The notes below the pieces were generated by a model. That model saw only the letters and a program-made list of their open reading frames with translations, made no database searches and was not told where the DNA came from. This document shows, piece by piece, positions 36,955-47,626 of a stretch of DNA of 64,000 nt. Position numbers and translations under genes: made by a program. The DNA comes from Panorpa germanica. Lineage: Eukaryota; Arthropoda; Insecta; Mecoptera; Panorpidae. Position 1 is the stretch's first letter. Each line of letters opens with the position of its first letter. The stretch is from positions 16,535,740-16,599,739 of the forward strand of contig OY783215.1 of the NCBI GenBank assembly GCA_963678705.1, given 5' to 3'.

Positions 36955-39346
36955 ACTTTATTTCGGTGCTCTTGAGATACAATTTAAGGGGCTCTAATTT
37001 TCAAAATTTCCTATTGTATTTGATTATGCTGTAAATTAAATTTGTATTATTTCTATATTCATCTTTCTTTTATTTATGTTTCTGGATTGCTTTTATGTCA
37101 GCTGCATGTCTGCGGCTTCTTACGTCGAAATTCTTTCATTCTAGCCTGATAGACATTTAACAAGCAATGGATTAAGATTGGAAGAAGGAAATAAGGAACA
37201 GGCAAATGTTTTAGCAATAGATATTTGTACTCTGTGAATAGCTTCGTGAATTTTAACAAAAGTGACATTTTCTGCATTTCTTGAGATGAACTATATTTAT
37301 ATAACAATTATTACATAAGGAGCTTTATGTAAAAAAAAAACAAATAATATTTTACATACTCCTATCATTTATGCAAATAAAACGGAAATTTGACATAAAG
37401 TATATATCCGATAATCTATTACAAACTATTTTTCACCTACTCGTACATATAATATTTTTAAAATTACTATTACAATATTACATTCTCATTCTGGACGACA
37501 TTCTTTATGTTTCGTAATTACAACTGTGTAGCTTTTGCTTTATAATATACAATTTCTGAATTATATTTCATTTTCTATCTGTATTTGTTATATACAAAGT
37601 GCATTTCATTATATTTTTAACATTATGTATGTATAATTTCACTAAAAACAGAATTTTAATTATAATTTCATATTCCCACCAACTTGCACCGCATTTTTAT
37701 AACCGCATCTACATTTATCGATGTATACATCCAGTAAACATGAAGTAACATACATGTAACATTTACAGAGTAGATATGTAAATGTTAAGTATATTTTACA
37801 TTTGTGTTTTCATTAAATAGACGCATGGAATTACTACTGGCATAATAGACTGGATGTATGTTTAGAACTCATGTCCAAATATGATATATCATTAATAATT
37901 GAATCCGCCTAGCTTTAGACACACAATAATCGAAAGAAAGCCAGAAACAATTATAATAAAAAGAAAACATATTTCTTTAAAATCCAAGACGTACTATACG
38001 TACTATAAGTCTGGTTTTAAATGATCAAAGTTTTATTTGAAAAGAATTTGTACTAGTTTTAAAAAAATCTGGAATGAATTGTTGAGAAAATAAAATCACG
38101 AAGTAGGGCAAACGAAACAGCCGGGGACAATGCACAATACAAAACCAGCAGGGAGGTCCTTATTTGAATAAGTGTCGTCTACTGTTGTGTTGGATATACA
38201 ATCATTTCCACGTACATTTTCTATATTGTTGTTAACAATGTAGTGTTAAACCTTCAAATGTTCCTTACAAAGAACTGTATAAATTCTCTAATTTATATAA
38301 TTCTTTATTTTCAATGTATACTCTAAGAAATGGGAACATGAAATAGAATATCTAAGCGAGAAAATATTATTTTACATTTACATACTCGCGTTTGTTGATT
38401 CGTAATTTAGGAATGTGCGTTTCCTGATGACTGAAACAATTAGTGTTCAATTAATTATTCAGAATAATTTTTTACAGCAAAACTTTAAATATAATACATT
38501 CAATATCCTGAGAATCCAAAATGTATAACAAAATTACTATTAAGTACAACAATAATAAAAACTTTATGTTAAAAATTAATGCCGGTACAATCACTGATTA
38601 AAAATATATATATATATATATATACGCATGGTATACTTAAGCTGGCCAGATTATTTTTGCAGATAAACTCAGTGCATTTTTACGGAAAATGATGACTTTA
38701 TTTATGAATCAATCCAAGTGATATTCGCACCCACCCTTTTAAACCAATACCAAATAAACCAGTACGGGTATGTTACAAAAATACACAGCCTCTATATAAA
38801 TTGAATTCCGCTTTTACTAAGTCTATCTAATACAGTGTTACTTCTAAAATGATCAAAGAGATGTTTCAACTAAACAAATCAGAATTCAAATCACAAAATC
38901 AACCAATTCCTGTATCAACTTGTTTGTGTACCATACTTAGTTTGTATTAAACCTAACGTTAACATTAACACCCCTTATTTTCATCCTCGTAGTACGCCTC
39001 CCTCTCTACCCCCATGTTGAGATATTTCGTGTTGACACAGAAATAAACCAAATCTCAACTTAAATTTAATCAATAGGGTGTGTTACATATATCGAAATAA
39101 TGTGGTAAGTGTCTTTAATATTCATTTGTAGAAAGGGTTTTAAAAATATAAAAAGAATAATTCTCAGAAATGAATAATTCTAAAAAGAATTTTAGTTTTA
39201 ATTTAATATTGAATTGTAGATAAGGGTAGTTTTTTAATTATTTTTAATTTTTTATTTACCTTGACTTTTATACGTCATAGCAACCATCTAACATTTTTTA
39301 TACATATTTAATATTTTATAATTTTATTTTACAAATTTCTAAATAT
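36955..39346. other. Intergenic, AT-rich; no gene recognised
   Basis: The 3' flank of the three-exon gene comes first, with an AATAAA near 37375. A short TA run at 38609-38624 and scattered T/A homopolymers are the only repeats noticed. Confidence 0.6.
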
Positions 39347-39580
39347 TTAAATAATTAATTTTGAATCACTTGAACAAAAATTTAGTATTAACTGTATTTC
39401 ACTATTGAATTTTGATCTTTCTAACCTATAATTTATGCATTCAAATATAATATGATCCAAAGTTCCTTCTTCACCACATTGGCATCTATCATCAGATTTA
39501 ATATTAATTTTGTACAGGTCAGCTGGAGTTTTACAATGATTACTTTTGATTCTGAATATAGTTAATACCAATTTGTACAT
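39347..39580 (-). pseudogene. LINE (jockey/R1-like) reverse-transcriptase C-terminal fragment
   Basis: The 77-codon frame contains RIKSNHCKTPADLYKIN, then RCQCGEEGTLDHIIFECINY. This is the C-terminal zinc-knuckle-like pattern (C.C....T..H.ifeC..y) found after the RT domain of jockey/R1-type non-LTR elements. Only this tail remains and no upstream RT motifs are in frame, so it is a truncated, dead copy. Confidence 0.7.
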
Positions 39581-40255
39581 ATATTAACCTATATTTTAAT
39601 TTTTATATTAAAAATTTATTTATTATTTCAAATTTGAATGTGTTTTGTCGTTTGTATCAGTTCTTCATAATACGTCACATGTATATATCTATTACACCGC
39701 TGCCTAATAAGTTTATGATATGAAGAATTAAATTTAGAAAATATAGCACGGTAGTAGTCTGGCGTAAGGCCAATTGTTAAACACGAAAGATAAGCCAGTA
39801 GGACCGATCCTTTAGTTTGAAAACTAATTAATTAATTCCATGACTAAATATGCCACAGAAAATATATTTAAAATATTTTATATACAAATATTCTCAACAC
39901 TATCTTGCATAAGTTTTATTGTATAACTTGTAAAACAAATTTAAGATCTGGCAAGAAATTAATTCAGAGATTAAATTAAATAATTAAATTACTATCTTAG
40001 AAATTATAGTAGTAGAATTATGTTCATTTGTTAATTCGTTTTATACCACAGAGATGTCACACTATTCGTATGCTAATTCAATTTGATACCAACATTATAG
40101 GAAGGTTGAAATATACTTGCAAATTGATTATGGTTTTAGGAGATTCAATTTGGAGATTACATACATTTACATAAATAGTTTGGTGCATTAAAAATTTTAT
40201 AATAATCAGGGATTCTTTCTGATCTAATTAATGTTGTATATTAAAGTTTTATATT
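39581..40255. other. AT-rich, nothing recognised
   Basis: Between the LINE tail and the left end of the long-TIR element. The last three bases, ATT, match the three bases after the right end of copy 2. Confidence 0.5.
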
Positions 40256-40998
40256 TAGACCAGGGTAGAAGCCGTCAAAAATAATTAAAAACATAAAAAA
40301 ATTAAAGTAGAATGAAACCTATTGGAAATGCAAGGGAATACTACTAAAATGAAAGGAAAAATAAATTACGGGCGATCTGAGGTTGGGAAGGGGTAGGGGG
40401 TGAGGTTTTAAGGGTAAAAATCGGTAAATCTCGATTTCCGGCAAAACTACAAGTCCTATCGAAAAAAGTTAAATCGCAAAGTTGTAGATAATAAAAAGAT
40501 CTACAACTTTTGTATCTACACTTTTTCTCCATAACCTCAAAATTCATGTAAAAAATCCAAAAAACCACATTTTTGATTTTTTATTTTTATCTTTTACAAA
40601 AAAATTTTTTTTTTCATGATATTTTGTGAAAACTTACCTCTTTATGTCCCAAACACACTGGAATTTTGAAGATTTAAAATATTAATTTTTTCACCCTATT
40701 TTGACTCGATATCGAAAAAATAACCCTAATTTTCAATCGAAAATTCTCACGTCAAAATATCTGATTTTTCAAAAAAGTCGGTGATCTTTTTGTTCGTTGA
40801 AATCTCTATTTTCTGATGGTGTAAAAAAAAATATACATTACTATGGAAAATTTTTTCAGAAAATGCAACAAAACGAAAAATACTAAAATTCTAAATTTTT
40901 TTTTTAATCTTTATGTACAATTTTGAGGTATTCATTAAAATTTTTACTTTAATTACTCGAAAAACGTTAGGTTCCATGTTAGATTAATAAACAAAAAA
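40256..40998. repeat. Left long terminal inverted repeat, copy 1
   Basis: It matches the reverse complement of 46890-47623 with small indels in the outermost 40 bp and in T-runs. It contains a 12-bp stem hairpin at 40478-40510 (AAAGTTGTAGAT / ATCTACAACTTT). The corresponding place in the right TIR is where copy 1 is broken. Confidence 0.88.
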
Positions 40999-41303
40999 AT
41001 TACAAACCAATTAAACATAAATATCGCAAAAAACATAGTTGTTGTAAATATTAAAAATACGATTTAAAGGGGATTTTATTAAAAAAATGTGACTACTGCT
41101 ATTTTTTTCAGTAATAAAAGTTGATTTATTAAATTTTCATTACATTTATGTATTAGAAAATCTCATTAGATAGAAATATACACGTAAATCGTACTATTGA
41201 GTAGAGATTTTTTTTAATGATTACACTATACATTATATTATTTCTAAAAGCATTAATCTTTGTATTTATCAAAACATAGTATTCAATTCGAATCACTTAT
41301 TCA

Positions 41304-41891
41304 TCAGTTTCTGTCTTTTTGATGGTATTTCTTGATCGTTAGATTCGACAGCCTTTCTGATTCTAGTAGATCTTCGACATCTTCAAGACCATCACCGTCT
41401 TCGTCTCTAACATTATTTTCGGTCTGCATTGGTTCTTCATCCGCAATTTCATCTGAATCATTAACTTCCTCGTAGATTTTTTTCTCCACATTGGCGCATT
41501 GTTCAGAACCATCACAATTTGAGCATAAATTTGTGCATTTTAAACCATGTTTTCGGCCGCCACATTTTAATCTATTACATCCAGTTTCACAGCTGCAGCA
41601 AATAGTTTTCAGCAATTTTTCCGGAATTAATTCCATTTCTGTAAATTTGGGCATAATTCCATGTTGATGTTGCTTACAGCCCCAATCTGTTGCTGTCAAT
41701 TCATTACCCAGCCACGTTTGAAGCTGATAATATGCCCTGTAACAATGTTGTTCTGCTGCACCTTCTGTGGGTGGGAGATTTGCCAATATGAAAGATGATT
41801 TAATTTTTGCCAATTGATATTTTTGAAATCTTAATTGATTCAGTGATATATTATCCTTTTTACATTTATAAATAGATTTAATTAATTTCAA
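41304..41891 (-). CDS. CXC (tesmin/TSO1-like) domain protein, downstream part of a frame-broken fusion, copy 1
   Basis: The 195-codon frame lacks an ATG at its 5' end (first codon TTG at 41891). It continues the nuclease frame after a -1 step at the A8 run, so it is best read as the C-terminal half of one protein. It carries LANLPPTEGAAEQHCYRAYY and the WLGNELTATDWGC stretch, then CCSCETGCNRLKC, GLKCTNLCSNCDG: a CXC-type array of eight or more cysteines expected to bind zinc and DNA. An acidic tail follows (DSDEIADEEP, EDGDGLEDVEDLLE). In widespread arthropod and cnidarian homologues, as I recall them, the LPPT..A..QH..R.YY stretch directly follows the nuclease domain in one chain. Copy 2 is identical in this frame. 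Confidence 0.8.
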   Translation of the reverse strand: MKLIKSIYKCKKDNISLNQLRFQKYQLAKIKSSFILANLPPTEGAAEQHCYRAYYQLQTWLGNELTATDWGCKQHQHGIMPKFTEMELIPEKLLKTICCSCETGCNRLKCGGRKHGLKCTNLCSNCDGSEQCANVEKKIYEEVNDSDEIADEEPMQTENNVRDEDGDGLEDVEDLLESERLSNLTIKKYHQKDRN

Positions 41892-42961
41892 TCCATTTTT
41901 TTTATATCTTCTTTGTTTACTTCTTTTTTAAAAAAAATATTAGCTAAATTTGACAAATTTTGATTGTCTAATAATGAATTTACGATAGTTTTCTTTCCTT
42001 TTCCGGTAAATCCAGATGTTGTGTCGCAACCAGAAAAACAATGCAGAAATGCAACGATGTTTATGACGGATTCACACTTGAAACTATTAGACGTGAAAAA
42101 AAGATCTTTTATATTTCCAGAACTGGGCTTGAGAAAATAAATTTTATGATTATTAGAATTTAATTGATTCAAAAGGACCAAAAGATCAATATCTTGTCCT
42201 ACAACAATGACAGTTTTATTAGTATCTTTGGCAATTTCTATCGAGGTCTTAATAATGTCAGCATCAGCATCTTCTTTAGCTTGTTTACAGGAAAATCCTT
42301 TTGACTGTAATACTTGCATTAACGATTTTATTATTTTGTCTTTGTTTTTCTCATTAGATAAAAATTTTTCTTGCAAAAATGATATTTTTGTATGGTTTTG
42401 ATAATTCAACTCTGGAATATTGCCTGACGTCTTTCTACGACTACGTTCTCCTTTTATAGTTGAATGAACTGCTGGTACTGTTGACACAGTAATTGATTTT
42501 TCAATTTCAGGGTACCCATCAAAAACTATACAGCTGTCTGCTGCGTAATGTTTTTCTACATAGCGTAAATATATATTCATGATCTCTTCCAACGTTTCAT
42601 TTTTCTGCCAAATTACTTTGTGTAGTAAAAATCCACCGTCGACGACATGCACAATGCCGTCAAAATGCGTTGGTCTATTCGTACTCACAAATAATTCGTA
42701 GAGCTGAGATTTAACGTTTTTTCTGAAGCCATTTTCGGTAAAAAGAGATAATGGAAAAGGTGCAAGCTCGTATTGTAAATAAGTTTCCATATCTTTTTTA
42801 CTGTCGATCGTTAGAGATATTCTTTGAAATATCAATAACGGATCAATTGCTATAATATCTCCGTTTACTTTAACAGAAGATTGGACCGTTTTTAGAGACA
42901 AGACTTCACTCAGGTCACTCAGGTATATAGGTATAATTTTAAAATAGCAATAAATAGGCAT
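41888..42961 (-). CDS. XPG/FEN1-like structure-specific nuclease domain protein, copy 1
   Basis: The 357-aa frame starts at ATG 42961, preceded by an in-frame TAG. It shows the XPG/FEN1 acidic centres in order: VVDGGFLLHK (D108), IVFDGYPEIEK with GERSRRK (D148), AKEDADADII (E230-D235), VVGQDIDLLV (D257, D259), and FLHCFSGCDTTSGFTGKGKK (D313) matching the helix-two-turn-helix glycine-rich part. Enzymes of this fold cut flap or bubble DNA with two metal ions; all key acids are present, so activity is possible. Family homologues usually carry several hundred more residues N-terminal to the IDPLLIFQR segment, which are missing here. The frame stops (ATG GAT TGA) just after a slippery A AAA AAA. 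Copy 2 differs by one residue (I169K). Confidence 0.85.
   Translation of the reverse strand: MPIYCYFKIIPIYLSDLSEVLSLKTVQSSVKVNGDIIAIDPLLIFQRISLTIDSKKDMETYLQYELAPFPLSLFTENGFRKNVKSQLYELFVSTNRPTHFDGIVHVVDGGFLLHKVIWQKNETLEEIMNIYLRYVEKHYAADSCIVFDGYPEIEKSITVSTVPAVHSTIKGERSRRKTSGNIPELNYQNHTKISFLQEKFLSNEKNKDKIIKSLMQVLQSKGFSCKQAKEDADADIIKTSIEIAKDTNKTVIVVGQDIDLLVLLNQLNSNNHKIYFLKPSSGNIKDLFFTSNSFKCESVINIVAFLHCFSGCDTTSGFTGKGKKTIVNSLLDNQNLSNLANIFFKKEVNKEDIKKMD
41896..41903 (-). promoter_or_regulatory. A8 run: possible -1 frameshift site between nuclease and CXC frames, copy 1
   Basis: On the minus strand the nuclease frame reads ATA AAA AAA ATG GAT TGA. The heptamer A AAA AAA is in the register used by -1 programmed frameshifting. 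A one-base slip gives AAT GGA TTG AAA and enters the CXC frame exactly. A fixed indel mutation in a homopolymer would look the same. I saw no clear downstream stem-loop. Confidence 0.4.
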
Positions 42962-43578
42962 CTACGCATATAATTTAAAGAAAATTCGACAATTTTCTCA
43001 AAATTTTGTAGATGTCATATTAAATATTAACTTTATTAACTTATTTAGTTGTTAATTATAGTAGTACATTTCGACTTGCAATTTTTTGTTTATTAATCTA
43101 ACATGCTCCCTAACGTTTTTCGAGTAATTAAAGTAAAAATTTTGATGAATACCTCAAAATTGTACATAAAGATTAAACAAAAAAATTTCGAATTTTAGTA
43201 TTTTTCGTTTTCTTGCATTTTCTGAAATTTTTTTCCATAGTAATGTATATTTTTTTTTACACCATCAGAAAATAGAGATTTCAACGAACAGAAAGCCCAC
43301 CGACTTTTTTGAAAAATCAGATATTTTGACGTGAGAATTTTCGATTGAAAATTAGAGTTATTTTTTCGATATCGAGTCAAAATAGGGTGAAAAAATTAAT
43401 ATTTTAAATCTTCAAAATTCCAGTGTGTTTGGGACATAAAGAGGTAAGTTTTCACCAAATATCATGAAAAAAAAAATTTTTTTGTAAAAGATAAAAATAA
43501 AAAATCAAAAATGTGGTTTATTGGATTTTTTACATGAATTTTGAGGTTATGGAGAAAAAGTGTAGATACAAACGTTGT

Positions 43579-44077
43579 GGGGTGGTCTAAAAGGGTAGAT
43601 TTATAAATGGAATGAGTTGGAAACCGGAGTATTACTACAGTGTTACGTAAATACATTTCAAATGGTAGGGAAAAGGCGAGAGGTGAAGGGAGGGCAGTGA
43701 AATTCCAGTTTACAGTGTGGATCCAATCATTCTGCCTGCCGGTAATGTAAAACCCGTAATAATAAAATTTAGAGGTTGACAATTTGTGAATTTCTTTATA
43801 AAGAATTCGTGAAACAGATTGTTACAAAATAATTTGCTGTTTTAAATTTTTACTGAAATATCTGCAATATTTGTAAACATGATACATTCATTAAATATCG
43901 GCAATCGCTTGTTTCTCGGTTTAGAAGAATGTAGCAGCAATATATATATATTACACACACCTACACAAGGTCATTCAATGTCGCTTCATAAAGGAAAGGT
44001 ATAAATAATTTGAATTCCAAATAAGTTTTCATTACTCCAAGAAAGTTTTGAATAGTTCCTAACAAGATATAGGTAGA
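43579..44077. repeat. 499-bp segment between the two nuclease elements, duplicated at 49433-49931
   Basis: It starts GGGGTGGTCTAAAAGGGTAG and ends AAGATATAGGTAGA; every landmark recurs 5854 bp downstream with no length change. The junctions carry short overlaps: GG at the left, and GGTAGA at the right, where the next element copy begins GGTAGAAGCC. It has no terminal inverted repeats, so it is not an obvious transposon. Confidence 0.9.
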
Positions 44078-45111
44078 AGCCGTCAAAAATAATTAAAAAC
44101 ATAAAAAAATTAAAGTAGAATGAAACCTATTGGAAATGCAAGGGAATACTACTAAAATGAAAGGAAAAATAAATTACGGGCGATCTGAGGTTGGGAAGGG
44201 GTAGGGGGTGAGGTTTTAAGGGTAAAAATCGGTAAATCTCGATTTCCGGCAAAACTACAAGTCCTATCGAAAAAAGTTAAATCGCAAAGTTGTAGATAAT
44301 AAAAAGATCTACAACTTTTGTATCTACACTTTTTCTCCATAACCTCAAAATTCATGTAAAAAATCCAAAAAACCACATTTTTGATTTTTTATTTTTATCT
44401 TTTACAAAAAAATTTTTTTTTTCATGATATTTTGTGAAAACTTACCTCTTTATGTCCCAAACACACTGGAATTTTGAAGATTTAAAATATTAATTTTTTC
44501 ACCCTATTTTGACTCGATATCGAAAAAATAACTCTAATTTTCAATCGAAAATTCTCACGTCAAAATATCTGATTTTTCAAAAAAGTCGGTGATCTTTTTG
44601 TTCGTTGAAATCTCTATTTTCTGATGGTGTAAAAAAAAATATACATTACTATGGAAAATTTTTTCAGAAAATGCAACAAAACGAAAAATACTAAAATTCT
44701 AAATTTTTTTTTTAATCTTTATGTACAATTTTGAGGTATTCATTAAAATTTTTACTTTAATTACTCGAAAAACGTTAGGTTCCATGTTAGATTAATAAAC
44801 AAAAAAATTACAAACCAATTAAACATAAATATCGCAAAAAACATAGTTGTTGTAAATATTAAAAATACGATTTAAAGGGGATTTTATTAAAAAAATGTGA
44901 CTACTGCTATTTTTTTCAGTAATAAAAGTTGATTTATTAAATTTTCATTACATTTATGTATTAGAAAATCTCATTAGATAGAAATATACACGTAAATCGT
45001 ACTATTGAGTAGAGATTTTTTTTAATGATTACACTATACATTATATTATTTCTAAAAGCATTAATCTTTGTATTTATCAAAACATAGTATTCAATTCGAA
45101 TCACTTATTCA

Positions 45112-45699
45112 TCAGTTTCTGTCTTTTTGATGGTATTTCTTGATCGTTAGATTCGACAGCCTTTCTGATTCTAGTAGATCTTCGACATCTTCAAGACCAT
45201 CACCGTCTTCGTCTCTAACATTATTTTCGGTCTGCATTGGTTCTTCATCCGCAATTTCATCTGAATCATTAACTTCCTCGTAGATTTTTTTCTCCACATT
45301 GGCGCATTGTTCAGAACCATCACAATTTGAGCATAAATTTGTGCATTTTAAACCATGTTTTCGGCCGCCACATTTTAATCTATTACATCCAGTTTCACAG
45401 CTGCAGCAAATAGTTTTCAGCAATTTTTCCGGAATTAATTCCATTTCTGTAAATTTGGGCATAATTCCATGTTGATGTTGCTTACAGCCCCAATCTGTTG
45501 CTGTCAATTCATTACCCAGCCACGTTTGAAGCTGATAATATGCCCTGTAACAATGTTGTTCTGCTGCACCTTCTGTGGGTGGGAGATTTGCCAATATGAA
45601 AGATGATTTAATTTTTGCCAATTGATATTTTTGAAATCTTAATTGATTCAGTGATATATTATCCTTTTTACATTTATAAATAGATTTAATTAATTTCAA
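45112..45699 (-). CDS. CXC domain protein, downstream half of frame-broken fusion, copy 2
   Basis: Identical in sequence to the copy 1 frame (LPPT..A..QHC..YY segment, eight-plus Cys CXC array, acidic tail). It is entered from the nuclease frame by the same -1 step at the T-run 45704-45711. Identity of both frames including the break shows that the break predates the duplication. Confidence 0.8.
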   Translation of the reverse strand: MKLIKSIYKCKKDNISLNQLRFQKYQLAKIKSSFILANLPPTEGAAEQHCYRAYYQLQTWLGNELTATDWGCKQHQHGIMPKFTEMELIPEKLLKTICCSCETGCNRLKCGGRKHGLKCTNLCSNCDGSEQCANVEKKIYEEVNDSDEIADEEPMQTENNVRDEDGDGLEDVEDLLESERLSNLTIKKYHQKDRN

Positions 45700-46769
45700 T
45701 CCATTTTTTTTATATCTTCTTTGTTTACTTCTTTTTTAAAAAAAATATTAGCTAAATTTGACAAATTTTGATTGTCTAATAATGAATTTACGATAGTTTT
45801 CTTTCCTTTTCCGGTAAATCCAGATGTTGTGTCGCAACCAGAAAAACAATGCAGAAATGCAACGATGTTTATGACGGATTCACACTTGAAACTATTAGAC
45901 GTGAAAAAAAGATCTTTTATATTTCCAGAACTGGGCTTGAGAAAATAAATTTTATGATTATTAGAATTTAATTGATTCAAAAGGACCAAAAGATCAATAT
46001 CTTGCCCTACAACAATGACAGTTTTATTAGTATCTTTGGCAATTTCTATCGAGGTCTTAATAATGTCAGCATCAGCATCTTCTTTAGCTTGTTTACAGGA
46101 AAATCCTTTTGACTGTAATACTTGCATTAACGATTTTATTATTTTGTCTTTGTTTTTCTCATTAGATAAAAATTTTTCTTGCAAAAATGATATTTTTGTA
46201 TGGTTTTGATAATTCAACTCTGGAATATTGCCTGACGTCTTTCTACGACTACGTTCTCCTTTTTTAGTTGAATGAACTGCTGGTACTGTTGACACAGTAA
46301 TTGATTTTTCAATTTCAGGGTACCCATCAAAAACTATACAGCTGTCTGCTGCGTAATGTTTTTCTACATAGCGTAAATATATATTCATGATCTCTTCCAA
46401 CGTTTCATTTTTCTGCCAAATTACTTTGTGTAGTAAAAATCCACCGTCGACGACATGCACAATGCCGTCAAAATGCGTTGGTCTATTCGTACTCACAAAT
46501 AATTCGTAGAGCTGAGATTTAACGTTTTTTCTGAAGCCATTTTCGGTAAAAAGAGATAATGGAAAAGGTGCAAGCTCGTATTGTAAATAAGTTTCCATAT
46601 CTTTTTTACTGTCGATCGTTAGAGATATTCTTTGAAATATCAATAACGGATCAATTGCTATAATATCTCCGTTTACTTTAACAGAAGATTGGACCGTTTT
46701 TAGAGACAAGACTTCACTCAGGTCACTCAGGTATATAGGTATAATTTTAAAATAGCAATAAATAGGCAT
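45696..46769 (-). CDS. XPG/FEN1-like nuclease domain protein, copy 2
   Basis: 357 aa, with all the acidic motifs of copy 1 retained (D108, D148, E230-D235, D257/D259, D313). The single difference is Lys for Ile at residue 169, beside the basic GERSRRK patch, which fits the usual basic character there better. The N-terminal extension expected for the family is missing in this copy too. Confidence 0.85.
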   Translation of the reverse strand: MPIYCYFKIIPIYLSDLSEVLSLKTVQSSVKVNGDIIAIDPLLIFQRISLTIDSKKDMETYLQYELAPFPLSLFTENGFRKNVKSQLYELFVSTNRPTHFDGIVHVVDGGFLLHKVIWQKNETLEEIMNIYLRYVEKHYAADSCIVFDGYPEIEKSITVSTVPAVHSTKKGERSRRKTSGNIPELNYQNHTKISFLQEKFLSNEKNKDKIIKSLMQVLQSKGFSCKQAKEDADADIIKTSIEIAKDTNKTVIVVGQDIDLLVLLNQLNSNNHKIYFLKPSSGNIKDLFFTSNSFKCESVINIVAFLHCFSGCDTTSGFTGKGKKTIVNSLLDNQNLSNLANIFFKKEVNKEDIKKMD

Positions 46770-46889
46770 CTACGCATATAATTTAAAGAAAATTCGACAA
46801 TTTTCTCAAAATTTTGTAGATGTCATATTAAATATTAACTTTATTAACTTATTTAGTTGTTAATTATAGTAGTACATTTCGACTTGCAA

Positions 46890-47623
46890 TTTTTTGTTTA
46901 TTAATCTAACATGCTCCCTAACGTTTTTCGAGTAATTAAAGTAAAAATTTTGATGAATACCTCAAAATTGTACATAAAGATTAAACAAAAAAATTTCGAA
47001 TTTTAGTATTTTTCGTTTTCTTGCATTTTCTGAAATTTTTTTCCATAGTAATGTATATTTTTTTTTACACCATCAGAAAATAGAGATTTCAACGAACAGA
47101 AAGCCCACCGACTTTTTTGAAAAATCAGATATTTTGACGTGAGAATTTTCGATTGAAAATTAGAGTTATTTTTTCGATATCGAGTCAAAATAGGGTGAAA
47201 AAATTAATATTTTAAATCTTCAAAATTCCAGTGTGTTTGGGACATAAAGAGGTAAGTTTTCACCAAATATCATGAAAAAAAAAATTTTTTTGTAAAAGAT
47301 AAAAATAAAAAATCAAAAATGTGGTTTATTGGATTTTTTACATGAATTTTGAGGTTATGGAGAAAAAGTGTAGATACAAACGTTGTAGATCTTTTTATTA
47401 TCTACAACTTTGCGATTTAACTTTTTTCGATAGGACTTGTAGTTTTGCCGGAAATCGAGATTTACCGATTTTTACCCTTAAAACCTCACCCCCTACCCCT
47501 TCCCAACCTCAGATCGCCCGTAATTTATTTTTCCTTTCATTTTAGTAGTATTCCCTTTCATTTCAAATAGGTTTCATTCTACTTTAATTTTTTTATGTTT
47601 CTAAAATTATCTACCCTGGTCTA
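46890..47623. repeat. Right long terminal inverted repeat, copy 2 (complete)
   Basis: The reverse complement of the left TIR from AAACAAAAAA inward to TAGACCAGGG at the tip. The outermost ~25 bp differ from the left end by a short deletion (the left has GAAGCCGTCAAAAATAATTA where the right has a shorter TAATTTT). It includes the AAAGTTGTAGAT-type hairpin in complete form. Confidence 0.88.
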
Positions 47624-47626
47624 ATT

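Larger units (their letters stand above)
40256..43578 (-). mobile_element. Long-TIR DNA element encoding an XPG-like nuclease and CXC protein, copy 1 (right end lost)
   Basis: The left end TAGACCAGGGTAGAAGCC begins a ~740-bp terminal inverted repeat (40256 to about 40998). Its partner is seen complete in copy 2 (about 46890-47623, ending CCCTGGTCTA). In copy 1 the right TIR starts near 43082 but stops at 43578, inside a 12-bp hairpin, and is joined to the 499-bp segment that follows. Both ORFs lie on the minus strand between the TIRs. A whole element would be about 3560 bp. The target duplication is ambiguous: ATT on both sides with TIR TAGACC, or TA with TIR GACC. Long TIRs plus an XPG-type nuclease and cysteine-rich domain recall the Academ superfamily (3-4 bp duplications, as I remember), but no DDE transposase is visible. 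Confidence 0.85.
44072..47623 (-). mobile_element. Long-TIR nuclease/CXC element, copy 2 (left outermost bases lost, right end intact)
   Basis: A direct repeat of copy 1 at a constant offset of 3808 bp. The left side lacks the outermost TAGACCAG and begins GGTAGAAGCC after segment S. The right side keeps the whole long TIR to CCCTGGTCTA at 47623, followed by ATT, the same three bases found before 40256. I saw only about three base differences from copy 1 (near 40724/44532, 42197/46005 and 42457/46265). The pair thus behaves as one element whose inside was tandemly duplicated, with outer ends and target-site bases shared. Confidence 0.87.

Noticed and set aside
40344-40568. 74-codon frames in the long TIRs (also 44152-44376 and 47321-47545)
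   Set aside because: They lie inside the terminal inverted repeats, in opposite orientation at the two ends, with no motif. More likely chance frames, although repeated.
42207-42401. Plus-strand 64-codon frame inside the nuclease gene (and 46015-46209)
   Set aside because: Antisense shadow of the nuclease coding frame.
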